A stretch of DNA of 64,000 nt from Pseudomonadales bacterium (GTDB taxonomy: Bacteria > Pseudomonadota > Gammaproteobacteria > Pseudomonadales > Halieaceae), in assembly GCA_024234675.1 (NCBI GenBank), contig JACKNU010000011.1:1-64000 (forward strand). Reading direction: 5' to 3'. A program made the position numbers and the translations under genes. This document shows positions 25,606 to 34,135 of this stretch, one piece after another. Under the pieces are notes generated by a model. The model worked only from the letters and a program-made list of their open reading frames with translations, was not told the origin of the DNA and searched no databases. Position 1 is the first letter of the stretch. The number at the start of each line of letters is the position of its first letter.

Positions 25606-26484
25606 TTGTCACAACCTCCCCGCCACGCTGCCCCGGCACTTCACTGTGCCGGGCGCACCCTGGACCTGTCACGCCCGCTGGTAATGGGCGTGATCAACGC
25701 CACCCCTGATTCTTTCTCCGATGGCGGCAGCCTGTACCGGTCCGGTGGCCTGGATATCGACCTCGCCATGGGGCGGGCCAGGGACATGGTGGCGGCCGGC
25801 GCCGCCATCCTGGATATCGGCGGGGAATCCACCCGTCCCGGTGCCGCGCCGGTCAGCCCGGCCCAGGAAATGGACCGGGTGCTGCCGCTGGTGGAGCGCG
25901 TGGCGGCGGAGCTGGACGTGGTGATATCGGTCGATACCAGCACGCCGCAGCTGATGACCGAGGCCGCCGCCCTGGGGGCGGGCCTGTTGAACGACGTGCG
26001 GGCGCTGACCCGCGAGGGCGCCCTGGAGGCCGCCGCGGCCACGGGGCTGCCGGTGTGCCTGATGCATATGCGCGGGGAGCCCGGGAGCATGCAGCGCAAC
26101 CCCCATTACGAAGATGTGGTGGCCGAGGTGGGCGCTTACCTGCAGGAGCGGGTCGCCGCCTGCACGGCCCATGGCCTGGGGCGACAGCGCCTGCTGCTGG
26201 ATCCGGGGTTTGGCTTTGGCAAGACAGTGGCGCACAATCTGCAGCTGTTGCGCGGCCTGCCGCGCCTGGCGGAGCTGGGGCTGCCCCTGCTGGTGGGCCT
26301 GTCCCGCAAATCCATGATTGGCCTATTGCTGGGCCGCGAGCCGGGCGAGCGCCTGCCCGCCAGTCTCGCCCTGGCGGTGCTGGCGGTGGAGCGGGGCGCG
26401 GCGGTGGTGCGCAGCCACGACGTGGCTGCCACCGTGGATGCGCTGGCGATGTGGACGGCTTTGAAGGAAGTGGAAGCACAATAA
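25606..26484 (+). CDS. folP: Dihydropteroate synthase
   Basis: A 292-residue TIM-barrel enzyme that joins p-aminobenzoate to the pterin pyrophosphate in folate synthesis. Motifs: VMGVINATPDSFSDGG, DIGGESTRPGA, and LLDPGFGFGKT. No ATG fits; the TTG at 25606, 14 bases after the ftsH stop, gives an N-terminus of sensible length, although its ribosome-binding site is poor and coupling to ftsH translation is likely. The frame is open further upstream inside ftsH. The TAA overlaps the glmM ATG by one base. Confidence 0.93.
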   Translation: MSQPPRHAAPALHCAGRTLDLSRPLVMGVINATPDSFSDGGSLYRSGGLDIDLAMGRARDMVAAGAAILDIGGESTRPGAAPVSPAQEMDRVLPLVERVAAELDVVISVDTSTPQLMTEAAALGAGLLNDVRALTREGALEAAAATGLPVCLMHMRGEPGSMQRNPHYEDVVAEVGAYLQERVAACTAHGLGRQRLLLDPGFGFGKTVAHNLQLLRGLPRLAELGLPLLVGLSRKSMIGLLLGREPGERLPASLALAVLAVERGAAVVRSHDVAATVDALAMWTALKEVEAQ

Positions 26485-27833
26485 TGAAAAAGCAGTATTT
26501 TGGCACCGACGGCATTCGCGGCCTGGTGGGCGAGGCGCCCATCACCCCGGATTTCATGCTCAAGCTGGGCTGGGCCAGCGGCCGCGTCTTCGCGCGGGAA
26601 GCTGGCGGCGAGGGTCGCTGTACCGTGATTATCGGCAAGGACACGCGGGTGTCCGGCTATATGTTTGAGTCGGCCCTGGAAGCCGGCCTGGTGGCGGCGG
26701 GGGTCAACGTGAAGTTGCTGGGCCCGATGCCGACCCCAGCGGTGGCCCTGATGACCCGTACCCAGGCGGCGGTGGCGGGCATCGTGATCAGCGCCTCCCA
26801 CAATCCCTTTTACGACAACGGCATCAAGTTTTTCTCGGCCAGTGGCTCCAAGCTCCCGGATGATATCGAGCTGGCTATCGAGGCGGAACTGGACCAGCCG
26901 GTGACCACCGTACAGTCGCGGGAGATCGGCAAGGTGCTGCGGGTGGTGGATGCCGCCGGGCGCTATATCGAATTCTGCAAGTCCACCGTGCCGGAGGGGT
27001 TCAACCTGCGCGGCCTGCGGATCGCGGTCGACTGCGCCCACGGCGCCACCTACCACATCGCTCCCAGTGTATTCAGCGAACTGGGTGCCGAGGTCACTGC
27101 CATCGGGGTGCAGCCTGACGGCTTCAATATCAACGAGGGCGTGGGCTCGACGGATACTGCGGCGCTGGCGGACATCGTGCGCCGGCAGGGCGTGGACCTG
27201 GGCATCGCTTTTGATGGCGATGGCGACCGGGTGCTGTTCGTCGACGGCACCGGCGAACTGGTGGACGGCGACGAACTGCTCTACATGATCGCCATGTACC
27301 GCCTGGCCCGGGGCACCAGCGACGCCGGCGTGGTGGGCACCCTCATGTCCAACCTGGGCCTGGAACTGGCCCTGCGGGAGGAGGGCCTGCAGCTGGTGCG
27401 GGCCCAGGTGGGGGACAGGTACGTGAAGGAGCGCATGGAGGCGGAGGGCTGGTACCTGGGTGGTGAATCCTCGGGTCATATCATCTGTTCTGATATCACC
27501 ACCACGGGAGATGGCATCGTCGCCGCCCTGCAGGTGCTGGTGGCCCTCAAGGCGGCGGGCATGGACCTGGCCAGCTACCGGGCCGGGATGAGCAAGTTTC
27601 CCCAGAAAATGATCAATGTCACGGTCTCCGGTAAAGTGAACCTGGCCGATTTCCCGGCGGTGACCGCGGCTGTCTGCCGGGTCGAGGCCCAGCTGGGCAA
27701 GCGGGGCAGGGTATTGCTGCGGCCCTCGGGTACGGAGCCGAAAGTGCGGGTGATGGTGGAGGGCGAGGATGCCGCCGAGGTGGACGCCCTGTGCGCCGAA
27801 CTGGCCGCCGAGGTGGCGCGCGAGCTGGGCTGA
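26484..27833 (+). CDS. glmM: Phosphoglucosamine mutase
   Basis: A 449-residue alpha-D-phosphohexomutase converting glucosamine 6-phosphate to the 1-phosphate for UDP-GlcNAc. The phosphoserine is Ser105 in SASHNPFYDNG; the metal loop is DGDGDRV; the phosphate-binding motif RPSGTEPKVRVM is near the C-terminus. The ATG at 26484 overlaps the folP stop as TAATG. The ftsH-folP-glmM order is conserved in gammaproteobacteria. Confidence 0.97.
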   Translation: MKKQYFGTDGIRGLVGEAPITPDFMLKLGWASGRVFAREAGGEGRCTVIIGKDTRVSGYMFESALEAGLVAAGVNVKLLGPMPTPAVALMTRTQAAVAGIVISASHNPFYDNGIKFFSASGSKLPDDIELAIEAELDQPVTTVQSREIGKVLRVVDAAGRYIEFCKSTVPEGFNLRGLRIAVDCAHGATYHIAPSVFSELGAEVTAIGVQPDGFNINEGVGSTDTAALADIVRRQGVDLGIAFDGDGDRVLFVDGTGELVDGDELLYMIAMYRLARGTSDAGVVGTLMSNLGLELALREEGLQLVRAQVGDRYVKERMEAEGWYLGGESSGHIICSDITTTGDGIVAALQVLVALKAAGMDLASYRAGMSKFPQKMINVTVSGKVNLADFPAVTAAVCRVEAQLGKRGRVLLRPSGTEPKVRVMVEGEDAAEVDALCAELAAEVARELG

Positions 27834-27907
27834 GCCCGCTGCCGCCGTCCTTGTAACCCGCGGGTATCTTGGGTAAGATTGCGCCGCTTTTCCGACTGGG
27901 GGTCGAT

Positions 27908-28648
27908 ATGCGTCAGGCACTGGTTGTAGGTAACTGGAAGATGCATGGCTCCCGGGACAGCGTGGCGAGCCTGTTGGGCGGATTGCTGGATGCACCACTC
28001 GCTGGCGAGGCTGAAGTCGCGGTATGCCCCACCTTCGTGCACCTGTCGCAGGCCCTGTCACTCTGTGAGGGTTCGGCCATTGCAGTGGGCGGGCAGGACT
28101 GCAGTCATATGCAATCCGGGGCCTATACCGGCGAGGTGGCGCCAGCCATGCTGGCGGACCTGGGCTGTCGCTGGGTTATTCTCGGTCATTCCGAGCGGCG
28201 CCAGTACCATGCGGAATCGGATAACCTGGTGGCGGCCAAGCTGGGCGCCGCGGTGGCAGCCGGAATCCAGCCCATACTCTGTGTGGGCGAGACCAGGGAG
28301 CAGCGCGAGAGCGGTGAGGCGGAGTCGGTAGTGGCCTCACAGCTGCAGGGCGCCCTGCACGGGCAGCCCGGCCTGGCGGGCCTGGTGGTGGCCTATGAGC
28401 CGGTCTGGGCCATAGGCACCGGCCTGACGGCAAGCCCGGAGCAGGCCCAGGACATGCATGCGTTTATCCGCAAGGAGCTGGATAGGCTCAAGGGATTGGA
28501 AGCCGATGCCGTCCGTATTCTGTACGGCGGCAGTGTAAAAGCCGCCAACGCGGCGGAGCTGTTTGCCCAGCCGGACATAGACGGTGCCCTGGTCGGTGGG
28601 GCGGCATTGCAGGCCGCTGACTTCCTGGCGATTATCAGCGCCGCCTGA
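27908..28648 (+). CDS. tpiA: Triosephosphate isomerase
   Basis: A 246-residue TIM barrel interconverting DHAP and glyceraldehyde 3-phosphate. GNWKMHG contains the substrate lysine, ILGHSERRQYH the electrophilic histidine and AYEPVWAIGTG the catalytic glutamate; ILYGGSVKAANA binds phosphate. The ATG at 27908 gives MRQALVVGNWKMHG, the expected N-terminus. Confidence 0.97.
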   Translation: MRQALVVGNWKMHGSRDSVASLLGGLLDAPLAGEAEVAVCPTFVHLSQALSLCEGSAIAVGGQDCSHMQSGAYTGEVAPAMLADLGCRWVILGHSERRQYHAESDNLVAAKLGAAVAAGIQPILCVGETREQRESGEAESVVASQLQGALHGQPGLAGLVVAYEPVWAIGTGLTASPEQAQDMHAFIRKELDRLKGLEADAVRILYGGSVKAANAAELFAQPDIDGALVGGAALQAADFLAIISAA

Positions 28649-28708
28649 CCATGGGGTCGGGTACGTAAACTGAAGAATTGAGGTGCTCCCGCGGGGGGCG
28701 TTAACGTT

Positions 28709-29146
28709 ATGGAACAGATTATTTTAGTCGTGCACCTGCTGGTGGCGCTGGCCATCATCGGCCTGATCATGCTGCAGCAGGGCAAGGGCGCGGATATGGG
28801 CGCCTCTTTCGGGGCCGGCGCCTCCCAGACCCTGCTGGGGTCCAGCGGCAGTGCCAATGTGCTGACCCGCGCCACCGCCTGGCTGGTGGCCCTGTTTTTT
28901 GCCTCCAGCTTTGGCCTGGCGCTGCTGGCCAACCAGCAGTCCTCCGCGATCGATGAACTCGATCTCGATATCCCGGAAGTCATGGAGAGCCCGGTGCAGG
29001 CCGCAGGCGAGGAGATGCCGGTGGTGGCAGAGGAAATGCCCGCCGCAGCAGGGGAACTGCCGGTGGTCGAGGAGGAATTACCCGTGATCCAGCAGGATGT
29101 CCCGGCGGCGGCTGACAGCGAGGGAGACCTCCCCGCACTGGACTGA
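28709..29146 (+). CDS. secG: Preprotein translocase subunit SecG
   Basis: A 145-residue inner-membrane protein with two hydrophobic helices, near 4-21 and 54-75, joined by the family loop LQQGKGADMGASFGAGASQTLLGSSGSANVLTR. It helps SecYE protein export. The C-terminal half is an acidic tail with repeated Glu/Pro/Val blocks (VVAEEMPA, VVEEELPV), longer than in E. coli. Position after tpiA and before tRNA-Leu is the usual one. Confidence 0.93.
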   Translation: MEQIILVVHLLVALAIIGLIMLQQGKGADMGASFGAGASQTLLGSSGSANVLTRATAWLVALFFASSFGLALLANQQSSAIDELDLDIPEVMESPVQAAGEEMPVVAEEMPAAAGELPVVEEELPVIQQDVPAAADSEGDLPALD

Positions 29147-29157
29147 CAAGTAAACAA

Positions 29158-29243
29158 GCCGAAGTGGTGGAATTGGTAGACACGCCATCTTGAGGGGGTG
29201 GTGAGCTATGCTCGTGCGGGTTCAAGTCCCGCCTTCGGCACCA
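29158..29243 (+). tRNA. tRNA-Leu, anticodon GAG
   Basis: The 86-base cloverleaf includes an encoded CCA. The acceptor stem GCCGAAG pairs with CTTCGGC, the anticodon loop reads CTTGAGG, the long class II variable arm GAGC-TAT-GCTC is present, and the T arm contains GGTTCAAGTCC. It follows secG by 11 bases. Confidence 0.97.
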
Positions 29244-29254
29244 TATCAAAACGC

Positions 29255-29318
29255 ATGCTCGTGCGGACCTGCGCGGCCCGCCTGGGCGGCCCCGGTAACT
29301 CCCGCCTTCGGCACCAGC
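29255..29318 (+). repeat. Broken duplicate of the tRNA-Leu 3' half
   Basis: ATGCTCGTGCGG (29255-29266) repeats 29208-29219 of the tRNA, and TCCCGCCTTCGGCACCA (29302-29318) repeats its last 17 bases (29227-29243) including CCA. In the copy the two blocks are separated by 35 GC-rich bases instead of seven. It cannot fold as a tRNA. It looks like a remnant of duplication or of element insertion at the tRNA end. Confidence 0.8.
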
Positions 29319-29359
29319 TTTCTGTTCAGCTCATCTTGAATGTTATGAAGGTAGCAACA

Positions 29360-30034
29360 TCATCCTGCCGGCTGACGGTACCGGCGCGCCGACCGCACCC
29401 AGCCAATCAGCAGGAACAACGACAGCAACAAGCTTCCCAGGGCAAAGCGTAGCTCCGGCACCACAAGGGTGCCACTGCTGGGAACCAGGGTGGCGTTCAT
29501 GGCGGCGAACTTGTACGGCATCACCTCGAGGTAGCCGGGGTCGGAAAGCAGTTCGAAAAAGGCGCGACGATTGGGATAGCGCACCACCAGGATACGCTGC
29601 AGGTTGTCGTTGCCCGCCTCGCCCAGTAGCTCGACATGGTCCGGCGACTGCACGCCCTGGGCTTCGCTCGTCACCAGGGGATAGGCGCCGAGTTCCAGCA
29701 GTAGCGGTATTGCCTTGTCCTCGTAGAGCTCGTTGGCCTGTGTCGGCGTACCCTCGAACGGGGGCAGACCGGGTAGTCGTTTGAGCTGGTCGTAATAGCC
29801 CATCAGGTTGATCATGTAGACGGGGTTGCCGTCGTCCGCTTCGCCCCAGGCTCGCATGTTGGCCATTACCCGGGCTTTCTCATCTGCTGGCAGTGGCCAG
29901 TTCTGCTCATAACCGGCGATATACCTGTCCACCTCGGACTGGGTCAGGGCGCTGCCGGGTTGCAGCCAGTGACAGAAGCCCGCAAAGAGGACCACGAAGA
30001 CCAGGGCGAGGATAACTTCGAAACGGTGCTTCAT
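29360..30034 (-). CDS. Membrane-anchored DUF1330-like protein
   Basis: A 224-residue protein with hydrophobic helices near both ends (about 7-24 and 195-214), suggesting a loop held at the membrane by two anchors. The middle resembles the ferredoxin-like DUF1330 fold: PVYMINLMGYYDQ and later ILVVRYPNRRAFFELLSD followed by GYLEVMPYKFAAM. Function is unknown. The ATG at 30034 is six bases from GGAGGTA; an upstream TTG would lie inside that site. It follows the hydrolase gene by 20 bases and probably shares its promoter. Confidence 0.75.
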   Translation of the reverse strand: MKHRFEVILALVFVVLFAGFCHWLQPGSALTQSEVDRYIAGYEQNWPLPADEKARVMANMRAWGEADDGNPVYMINLMGYYDQLKRLPGLPPFEGTPTQANELYEDKAIPLLLELGAYPLVTSEAQGVQSPDHVELLGEAGNDNLQRILVVRYPNRRAFFELLSDPGYLEVMPYKFAAMNATLVPSSGTLVVPELRFALGSLLLSLFLLIGWVRSARRYRQPAG

Positions 30035-30054
30035 GGCATCTACCTCCAAAGGGC

Positions 30055-30903
30055 TTATTGCAGGAAATCCAGTAACAGGCGGTTCAACTCTTCGGGCGTA
30101 TCGAGCTGCAGCCAGTGGTTGCCCCCCTCGAGTCGGGCATAACGCCAGGGGCCAGTCACGTGCAGCCGCGAATCGAGCATTTGCTGTTCGGTGAGGAACC
30201 TGTCGCCGCTGCTCCAGATGCCAAAAACCGGTACCTGTGCCGCCGGTAGGCCCCGGGTGAACATCATACCGGGGTTGGCGCGGTAGTAATTCATGCCGGC
30301 TGTCAGGCGCCCGGGCCGCGACAGGCTGGCCTTCCAGTGGGGAAACTCCTCGGGGTAGCGCGTCAGGGCTCTAAACCCGAACCAGTTAAAGCAAGTCACC
30401 AGGAATTCAATAATGCCGCGCAACTGCAGTAGCACAATGTAATAGCCACGCAGTTTTTGGCTGATCCCACCCTGGCCGTAGGCATTGGGATGTCCCACCG
30501 ACAGCGCGACATAGCGCTCGATACGCTGCGGGTGGGCGAGCACGAGGCGCCAGCCGATGACGGCGCCCCAGTCGTGCGCAACCAGGCGGACGCGGTCGAT
30601 ATTGAGAGCGTCCAGCAACCCCACCAGGTCGGCGACCAGGTTGTCCACCTGGTAATCCCTTACCCGCGGCAACATGTCGCTGTCCCCGCAGCCACGGGTA
30701 TCCGGGGCGATGATGCGATAACCCGCCTGTACCAGCAGGGGGATCTGTTTGCGCCAGACCGTGTGATCGTCGGGAAAACCGTGCACCAGCAGCACGGTCG
30801 GCCCCGCGTTCTCCTGGCCGGCAAACAGCACATTCAGTTCGATGCCGTTGACCTGCACCCGTTGCTGCGCCGTGGTCGCGGCTGAGGCCCGCTGTTCACT
30901 CAT
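30055..30903 (-). CDS. Alpha/beta hydrolase, epoxide hydrolase or dehalogenase type
   Basis: A 282-residue alpha/beta hydrolase. The oxyanion segment is LLVHGFPDDHTVW. The nucleophile elbow VAHDWGAVIG carries Asp, not Ser, which is the mark of epoxide hydrolases and haloalkane dehalogenases. The catalytic His is in EGGNHWLQLDTPEEL. I start at the internal ATG at 30903 (MSEQRAS); the upstream frame to 30984 adds Arg-rich, unlikely sequence. First gene of a two-gene operon. Confidence 0.83.
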   Translation of the reverse strand: MSEQRASAATTAQQRVQVNGIELNVLFAGQENAGPTVLLVHGFPDDHTVWRKQIPLLVQAGYRIIAPDTRGCGDSDMLPRVRDYQVDNLVADLVGLLDALNIDRVRLVAHDWGAVIGWRLVLAHPQRIERYVALSVGHPNAYGQGGISQKLRGYYIVLLQLRGIIEFLVTCFNWFGFRALTRYPEEFPHWKASLSRPGRLTAGMNYYRANPGMMFTRGLPAAQVPVFGIWSSGDRFLTEQQMLDSRLHVTGPWRYARLEGGNHWLQLDTPEELNRLLLDFLQ

Positions 30904-31018
30904 GGTCTGCTGCCCCGTCTTCGCGGTTGCAGCGCGACATCGGCGGTGTGATGAAGGTCGGGAGTGCCATGCTGTTGTCCTCAAGGCGGAGCTTGCGTCA
31001 GGGAATACAGTGAGAAAG

Positions 31019-31046
31019 ATAGTACGGAAATCTGCGTATTACGCAA
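31019..31046 (-). promoter_or_regulatory. Promoter and palindrome of the hydrolase operon
   Basis: On the minus strand TTGCGT (31046-31041) and TACTAT (31024-31019) are spaced by 16 bases, about 110 bases before the hydrolase start. A perfect 13-base palindrome TGCGTA-T-TACGCA (31033-31045) overlaps the -35 box, so a repressor site is likely. The regulator is not identified. Confidence 0.55.
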
Positions 31047-31065
31047 TTCTACGCGCCGGCCGGGT

Positions 31066-32538
31066 CTATGGGCTCCCGGCCTGGTTTGGCGGGGAGGGAC
31101 AGGCAGGATGCGGGTAATACTCGCACAGCGCCTGTTCGCTGAGCGCACCCTCTGCCAGCCGGGCATTGTGGCGTTGCTTGAAGGCCTGGAATTCGGGTTC
31201 GGTGCGCAGTAGTAACCTGCCCGCCACGATCAGCCGGTCGACATCGATATCCTCCAGCGCCAGGGTGGTGGGCAAACTGTTCAGGAGCCGGTTGATCTCC
31301 CTGCTCTTGATGTGCTCGAAACTGACCTGGCTGAAATAGATCTTCCTCGACTGCTTGTTCTGTTCTGAAAATTTCTCGACCTGGTCCAGCAGTTGTCTGA
31401 ACCGGTCCAGCGTTTCCATATTGTAGTTGCTGAACTGGGCACTGCTGACAGCCGCCATGGTGGTGCCTACCGACGGCGCTGCATAGGTCTGTTCGATGAG
31501 TCGGTCGGGATTGACCTCGGCGTTGACCAGTATCACCAGGATGTCCCCGCTCGCAGTGCCGGGCAGTCTTGGCATTTCCTCCTGGTTCATGGTTTCGAAA
31601 CGGTCGATCAGGGTGCGCAGGCCGAGGTTGTCCCCGATGCCGCCATCCACCAGGTGAATGTACTTGCGCTGCCGGGCGTCCCGGTAGGATTTCATGCCCG
31701 CCACCAGGCTGGCCTGGACACTGTTTTGCGGTTGCAGTCGTTGCAGTTGCTGCCACCGGGGGTCCTCGCCCAGGTTACAGGAGCCGGCGTGATTCTCCAG
31801 CACGACCGGCGGGAAGGCGACCGGTACGGCAGACGACGCCGTGACCGCCCTGGCCACGGGGTAGCTGCCCAGGTCGGAACAGATCAGGTCGAACATACCC
31901 TGGGAGAACGAGAAGCGCAGTCCGCCTGCGAGATCGGTGGCATTGATCGTGATGTAGGGCGGGCCGTTGCGTTCCAGGTCTGCGAAAGTCGCCCCGTCGA
32001 ACATGATCCGGTTGTAGTAATCGATGGTCATTTCGGTGCGATTGAAGCCCCTGAATCCACTGCGTATCCAGTGCATGGGGTTGAACAACTGCTTGATCAG
32101 CGCCTGTTGCACGCCCTGACGCAGGAAATCATCCTCGTAGTCCTCGAACAGGCGCTCGCGATAGAGCCCATAATAAGCGGCGGTGAAACTGCCGCCGGAC
32201 ACCGAGGAGATACCATCGACCTCGTCCAGCAGGCGCACCGCGGTGCCGTCGCGCTCGATCAGGGTGTCCCGCAGTTCCTGCATGACGCCATAGGACAGCG
32301 CCGCGGCCCTGACCCCGCCGCCCGAGAAGGCCAGCAGCACCGTACTGCCCCCGGATCGATCCACCTCCCAGCCCCGCGCGGGGCGGTAGCCGCTGTTTTC
32401 GGCGATACTCGTAATGGCTTTGTTGTCCGGTGCGCGGGTCGTGGTGCAGCCTGCCGGCAGCAACAGGCTGGCGAACAGCAGGCCGTGCAGCGCCAGGTTC
32501 CGCAATACGTCGCGGTAAGCGTTTCCAGACGAGTTCAC
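31066..32538 (-). CDS. Patatin-like phospholipase lipoprotein
   Basis: A 490-residue protein with a lipoprotein signal: hydrophobic stretch then lipobox LPAGC near residue 31. The patatin domain has the oxyanion motif GGGVRAAALS, the nucleophile Ser in ISSVSGGSF, and the dyad Asp in VDGGIGDNLG. It probably hydrolyses acyl esters at the envelope. The GTG start overlaps the stop of the upstream esterase gene by four bases (GTGA), so the two are translationally coupled. The outer-membrane location is inferred from the signal type. Confidence 0.85.
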   Translation of the reverse strand: MNSSGNAYRDVLRNLALHGLLFASLLLPAGCTTTRAPDNKAITSIAENSGYRPARGWEVDRSGGSTVLLAFSGGGVRAAALSYGVMQELRDTLIERDGTAVRLLDEVDGISSVSGGSFTAAYYGLYRERLFEDYEDDFLRQGVQQALIKQLFNPMHWIRSGFRGFNRTEMTIDYYNRIMFDGATFADLERNGPPYITINATDLAGGLRFSFSQGMFDLICSDLGSYPVARAVTASSAVPVAFPPVVLENHAGSCNLGEDPRWQQLQRLQPQNSVQASLVAGMKSYRDARQRKYIHLVDGGIGDNLGLRTLIDRFETMNQEEMPRLPGTASGDILVILVNAEVNPDRLIEQTYAAPSVGTTMAAVSSAQFSNYNMETLDRFRQLLDQVEKFSEQNKQSRKIYFSQVSFEHIKSREINRLLNSLPTTLALEDIDVDRLIVAGRLLLRTEPEFQAFKQRHNARLAEGALSEQALCEYYPHPACPSPPNQAGSP

Positions 32539-34034
32539 CGCGCCCCCAGGCCGGTGAAATCCAGCACCCGGCTCTCCACGTAATCGTAAAACGGGTTCCA
32601 GCGCAGCCGCAGCATATCGGTGCCGGATACCTTGAGTACGCCGCGCTCCCCCCTCGGTGCCAGGTTGCCCAGCTCGATGCCGGGACTGTCCGCCGCCAGC
32701 GGGCCGCCGTACACGGGGTCCAGGGGTGAAAAGGGCAGCGCCACATGCGACAGCGAGTACACGCCCGGCGGCCAGTCATCGAGGTAAGTGGCCGCCCCGG
32801 GGACGCGCTCCCCAGGCGCGGTGGTCAGGGCCACTGCCCGGTTGCTCTCAGGGCTTTCATTGGTGACCAGGGTCAGGTCAAAACTGCGCTTGTCTTTGGC
32901 CAGCAGGGGCCCGAACACGGTGCGCGGATCCTCCGCCAGCAGGCTGCCGACCTCGGCCCGGCGGTTGATATCGAACAGCACCAGCTCATGGTCCGCCGGC
33001 GGCAGGCGATCAAACAGGTTGGCGACCAGGGCCGAGGCCGTCACCGTGGCATCGACGCTGGACTGAAAGGCCAGGATAGGCGGCAGGTCGGCAAGCCGGT
33101 CCTGCTTCTGCAGCGCACCCAACTGCTGCTGTATATGCGCGGTCAGGCGGTAGGCGAGATCGCCGGCATTCACCGCGAAAGAGCCGTACTTGAACGGGTC
33201 GTACTCGGGCAGTAATACGTTCCAGGCCAGTTTTTCCAGCCCCAGCAGGTGCCCCAGCCGTCCCTGCCAGACGGCCAGCGCTGCCACCGACGATACGCCG
33301 ATTTCCGGCGACAGCAGCACCAGGCCGGATGCCTTTGGCAGGGAGGTGTCCTCCAGGGTCTCCAGCGCGTACTGCACCGCCAGCGCGCCACCGTTGGAAT
33401 AGCCCACCACGTACAGGGGCCGGTCGCCCGCGACCTTGCGCACGTGCCGGGCCGCCAGCCGCACAGCCGCCGCCATATCCTGCCAGCGTGTTTCCACCAG
33501 CCCGGAGGGTGCGGTGCCGTGGCCCGGGATACGCAGCCCCAGCACGGTCGCCCCGGTTTCGTGCAGGGTTTCGCCCAGGGCCCGCAGGCTGTAGGGCGAG
33601 TCAGACAGGCCGTGCAACAGCAACACGCCCGCCACCGGTTGCTCGTGGCCGAGCTCGAAGCTGCGGTTCCAGTTCAGCGGCCAGCGGCCGGGGTCGGAGA
33701 GACTGCCGCGGCTGTAGCGGTTGATGGCTTGTTCCGGCCCCACCGGGACCTGGTCGTATACCAGGCGATCCAGCTGTGTGAACAGGCGCTCTTCCAGCGC
33801 CAGGTAATGCCTGAAGTCGTTTATGCCCGAGTCCGCGGTGAACTCCTCGTCGAGATCCGCCACATGCCAGACGGACAAATCCGGGCGCTTGTCCAGCAGG
33901 TAGATGTAAACGCCCAGGGCTGTTACCAGGCTGCCGACCAGTCCGGCGGCAACAACGCGTGCCAGGGACAAGCCCAGCCTGGTCCAGTAACGAGACGTCA
34001 CGAGTATGCAGTCTCCAGTATTTCCAGTCGCCAT
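32535..34034 (-). CDS. Membrane-anchored alpha/beta hydrolase (esterase)
   Basis: A 499-residue hydrolase with one N-terminal hydrophobic helix (about 21-46). Core motifs: LLLHGLSDSPYSLR, nucleophile Ser in VVGYSNGGALA, acid Asp in AFQSSVDATV, and His in SLSHVALPF. The long insert after the acid residue is unusual. It is the first gene of a coupled pair with the patatin lipoprotein, suggesting a shared lipid or polyester substrate. The ATG at 34034 is divergent from acuI, with about 100 bases between them. Confidence 0.8.
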   Translation of the reverse strand: MATGNTGDCILVTSRYWTRLGLSLARVVAAGLVGSLVTALGVYIYLLDKRPDLSVWHVADLDEEFTADSGINDFRHYLALEERLFTQLDRLVYDQVPVGPEQAINRYSRGSLSDPGRWPLNWNRSFELGHEQPVAGVLLLHGLSDSPYSLRALGETLHETGATVLGLRIPGHGTAPSGLVETRWQDMAAAVRLAARHVRKVAGDRPLYVVGYSNGGALAVQYALETLEDTSLPKASGLVLLSPEIGVSSVAALAVWQGRLGHLLGLEKLAWNVLLPEYDPFKYGSFAVNAGDLAYRLTAHIQQQLGALQKQDRLADLPPILAFQSSVDATVTASALVANLFDRLPPADHELVLFDINRRAEVGSLLAEDPRTVFGPLLAKDKRSFDLTLVTNESPESNRAVALTTAPGERVPGAATYLDDWPPGVYSLSHVALPFSPLDPVYGGPLAADSPGIELGNLAPRGERGVLKVSGTDMLRLRWNPFYDYVESRVLDFTGLGAR

Positions 34035-34135
34035 TGTATAGGCCTTTGCAGCCGGGCGCCCCCTGCCTACTCTGGTCCTCTACATGGGCTATACTGCGCC
34101 CCTCACCAGGACAAGCTGATGCAAGGAAACACATC

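Noticed and set aside
34090..34095. TATACT as the acuI promoter
   Set aside because: No acceptable -35 box at 15-19 bases and no extended -10, so only noted within the gene entry.
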